DNA of 24,136 nucleotides from an uncultured bacterium. GTDB taxonomy: Bacteria; Cyanobacteriota; Vampirovibrionia; Gastranaerophilales; Gastranaerophilaceae. The notes beneath the pieces were generated by a model. That model saw nothing but the letters and a program-made list of their open reading frames with translations. It ran no database searches and was not told the DNA's origin. The position numbers were made by a program, and so were the translations under genes. Positions 22,945-24,136 of this stretch are shown one piece after another; position 1 is the first letter of the stretch; each line of letters starts with the position of its first letter. Where the stretch lies: contig CASGAK010000165.1 of NCBI GenBank assembly GCA_949299435.1, forward strand, positions 1-24,136, read 5' to 3'.

Positions 22945-22950
22945 ATTATA
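22945..22950 (-). promoter_or_regulatory. -10 box giving a possibly leaderless MCE-upp mRNA
   Basis: On the minus strand TATAAT ends seven bases before the ATG at 22937, so transcription would begin at or next to the start codon. No clear -35 is visible (TGGCAA at 16 bases is the best). Tentative. Confidence 0.35.
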
Positions 22951-23031
22951 CATAAACACATGATTTTTGCCACTTGCCAAAAAATTTTTTGTATTATAGT
23001 ATAGGTATTATTCAAGTTGTGAGGTTTACAT

Positions 23032-23271
23032 ATGGAACAGATAATAAAAGTAGCATGGGATTTAAACGAAAATACCGATAACAGATATCAATTAGTATAT
23101 GAAATAGCAGAATTAGCTAAAAAACTTGTAGATGAAAATCAAGCAAAAAAAGCTCATGATGATTTCGGATTTGAAGAAAATTATGACAGCGGTTATTCAA
23201 AAGAAAACCCTGTAGAGCATGCTATTATGGTAAAAGCCTCCGAAGCTGACGATAACAGATTGGTAGGTTAG
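23032..23271 (+). CDS. rpoZ: probable RNA polymerase omega subunit
   Basis: A 79-residue acidic cytoplasmic protein. The arrangement NRYQLVYEIAELAKKLVDE (17-35) followed after a loop by NPVEHAIMVKASE (59-71) resembles the omega/Rpb6 fold, in which 'nRYeLvliaa.RArqL' is followed by 'kp...AleEia'. The match is by pattern only and the protein is short, so I rate it as probable. Omega helps assemble and stabilise RNA polymerase and, in some bacteria, binds ppGpp. A GAGG site (23021-23024) lies seven bases before the ATG. The promoter region has TTGCCACTTGCCA, a 7-base spaced direct repeat, about 55 bases upstream. A terminator follows. Confidence 0.5.
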   Translation: MEQIIKVAWDLNENTDNRYQLVYEIAELAKKLVDENQAKKAHDDFGFEENYDSGYSKENPVEHAIMVKASEADDNRLVG

Positions 23272-23285
23272 TAAAAAGAATTTTT

Positions 23286-23319
23286 ATATGCACAAGAGTT
23301 TTTATGCTTTTGTGCATAT
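23286..23319 (+). terminator. terminator after the omega-like gene
   Basis: ATATGCACAA (23286-23295) pairs perfectly with TTGTGCATAT (23310-23319), followed by TTTTT. It lies between the omega-like gene and the nucleoside phosphorylase gene on the plus strand. Confidence 0.7.
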
Positions 23320-23351
23320 TTTTTGAAAACTATTTAGATTAGGGAGTTTAC

Positions 23352-24136
23352 ATGGAAGATACATTAAAATATATAAAAGAAAAAACTAACAATTTTCAGC
23401 CTGAAATAGGTATTGTTTTGGGATCAGGTCTTGGTGAATTTGCTGATGAACATTGTGATGTTGCTGTATCTTATAATGAAATCCCGAATTTTATAAAGTC
23501 AACCGTGCAAGGTCACAAAGGAAGACTTGTTTTTGCTGAAATTGCAGGTAAAAAAGTTGTAATGATGCAAGGAAGAAACCATTTTTACGAAGGGCATTCC
23601 ATGCAGGAAATTACATACCCGATAAAGGTTATGAAGAAATTGGGTGTGAAAACTCTTATTTTAACAAATGCTGCAGGTGCCGTAAATGAGAATTTCAAAC
23701 CTTCAGATTTAATGTTTATAACAGATCATATAAATTACATGGGCTCAAACCCGCTTATCGGGCTAAATGATTCTCAATTCGGCGAAAGATTCCCGGATAT
23801 GAGTGAAATTTATAAAAAAGATTTAATAAAAATTGCTGATGAATGTGCTAAAAAACTTGGAATCAAGCCTCAGCATGGTGTATATTTTGCATCGTCAGGC
23901 CCGAGTTATGAAACCCCGGCAGAAATTAGAATGGCAAGAATTTTAGGTGCTGATGCTGTTGGTATGTCCACTGTACCTGAGGCAATCGTTGCAAATTACT
24001 GCGGAATAAAAGTTTTGGGCATTAGCTGTATTTCAAATGCCGCTGCCGGTGTAAAAGGTGCTCAAAAACTGTCCCATGAAGAAGTTATAGAAACTACAAA
24101 TTCCGCAAAAGCAGGCTTTAAAGCTCTTTTGAAAGA
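23352..24136 (+). CDS. punA: purine nucleoside phosphorylase (3' end outside the window)
   Basis: Splits inosine or guanosine with phosphate into the base and ribose 1-phosphate (purine salvage). The frame starts at ATG 23352 after AGGGAG (23341-23346) and stays open to the window edge, giving 261 residues, so only the last few are missing. It has GIVLGSGLG (19-27), QGRNHFYEGHSMQE, NAAGAVN, SGPSYETPAEIRMAR (with the substrate glutamate), VGMSTVPE and ISCISNAAAG (base-binding Asn). These are the signatures of the trimeric, inosine/guanosine-specific family, not the hexameric DeoD type. Not shown as a complete gene only because of the edge. Confidence 0.94.
   Translation, partial: MEDTLKYIKEKTNNFQPEIGIVLGSGLGEFADEHCDVAVSYNEIPNFIKSTVQGHKGRLVFAEIAGKKVVMMQGRNHFYEGHSMQEITYPIKVMKKLGVKTLILTNAAGAVNENFKPSDLMFITDHINYMGSNPLIGLNDSQFGERFPDMSEIYKKDLIKIADECAKKLGIKPQHGVYFASSGPSYETPAEIRMARILGADAVGMSTVPEAIVANYCGIKVLGISCISNAAAGVKGAQKLSHEEVIETTNSAKAGFKALLK

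Noticed and set aside
1..24136. CRISPR arrays, tRNA or rRNA genes, insertion sequences
   Set aside because: No regularly spaced repeats, cloverleaf-like segments, rRNA-like stretches or transposase frames were seen on either strand by eye; a tRNA or Rfam scan would be decisive.

Overview
This is an AT-rich, densely coded bacterial chromosome segment with both strands used in short operons. No window-internal gap exceeds 300 bases. The gene mix fits a Gram-negative relative of the cyanobacteria, most likely the non-photosynthetic gut lineage (Melainabacteria/Gastranaerophilales). The pointers are a VKOR-thioredoxin fusion of cyanobacterial layout, an MCE (MlaD-type) lipid-transport protein, two LuxR-type response regulators, a pentapeptide protein and many TPR proteins with signal peptides. 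The assignment is an inference; no rRNA or marker tree is available here.

Layout. 1-3747: the tail of a repeat protein (possibly DUF2963-like), a small protein, a tyrS-cysE operon, and an isolated two-gene phage tail-fibre module with its own near-consensus promoter and a terminator. 3845-6303: pheA and a phosphohexomutase, divergently transcribed from interleaved promoters, then a possible 30-residue peptide gene whose end is embedded in a terminator hairpin. 6310-7822: a two-zinc-ribbon protein and an exported M48-like protein whose zinc site is destroyed. 7930-13054: a five-gene plus-strand signalling operon (GAF/HD-GYP, exported TPR protein, two response regulators, pentapeptide protein). 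13124-18320, all minus: DAHP synthase, two TPR proteins, a VTT-domain membrane protein, queH and VKOR-DsbA. 18521-20213: an orphan MshEN-like protein and asparaginase II. 20210-22937, minus: a LysM/GH24 muramidase, upp and an MCE protein. 23032 to the end: a likely RNA polymerase omega subunit and a purine nucleoside phosphorylase cut by the window edge.

How they fit together. aroF and pheA are the first step of the shikimate pathway and the Phe-specific step, at separate loci. upp and the nucleoside phosphorylase are salvage genes. VKOR-DsbA makes disulfides for exported proteins. The most interesting parts are the kinase-less signalling operon, the dead M48 homologue, and the scattered phage-type parts (tail fibre with adaptor; muramidase) embedded among housekeeping genes.

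Several starts were moved from the longest ORF to sites with a well-placed Shine-Dalgarno sequence (7930, 11862, 15822, 18521, 22314). The MCE start at 22937 was chosen on other grounds.
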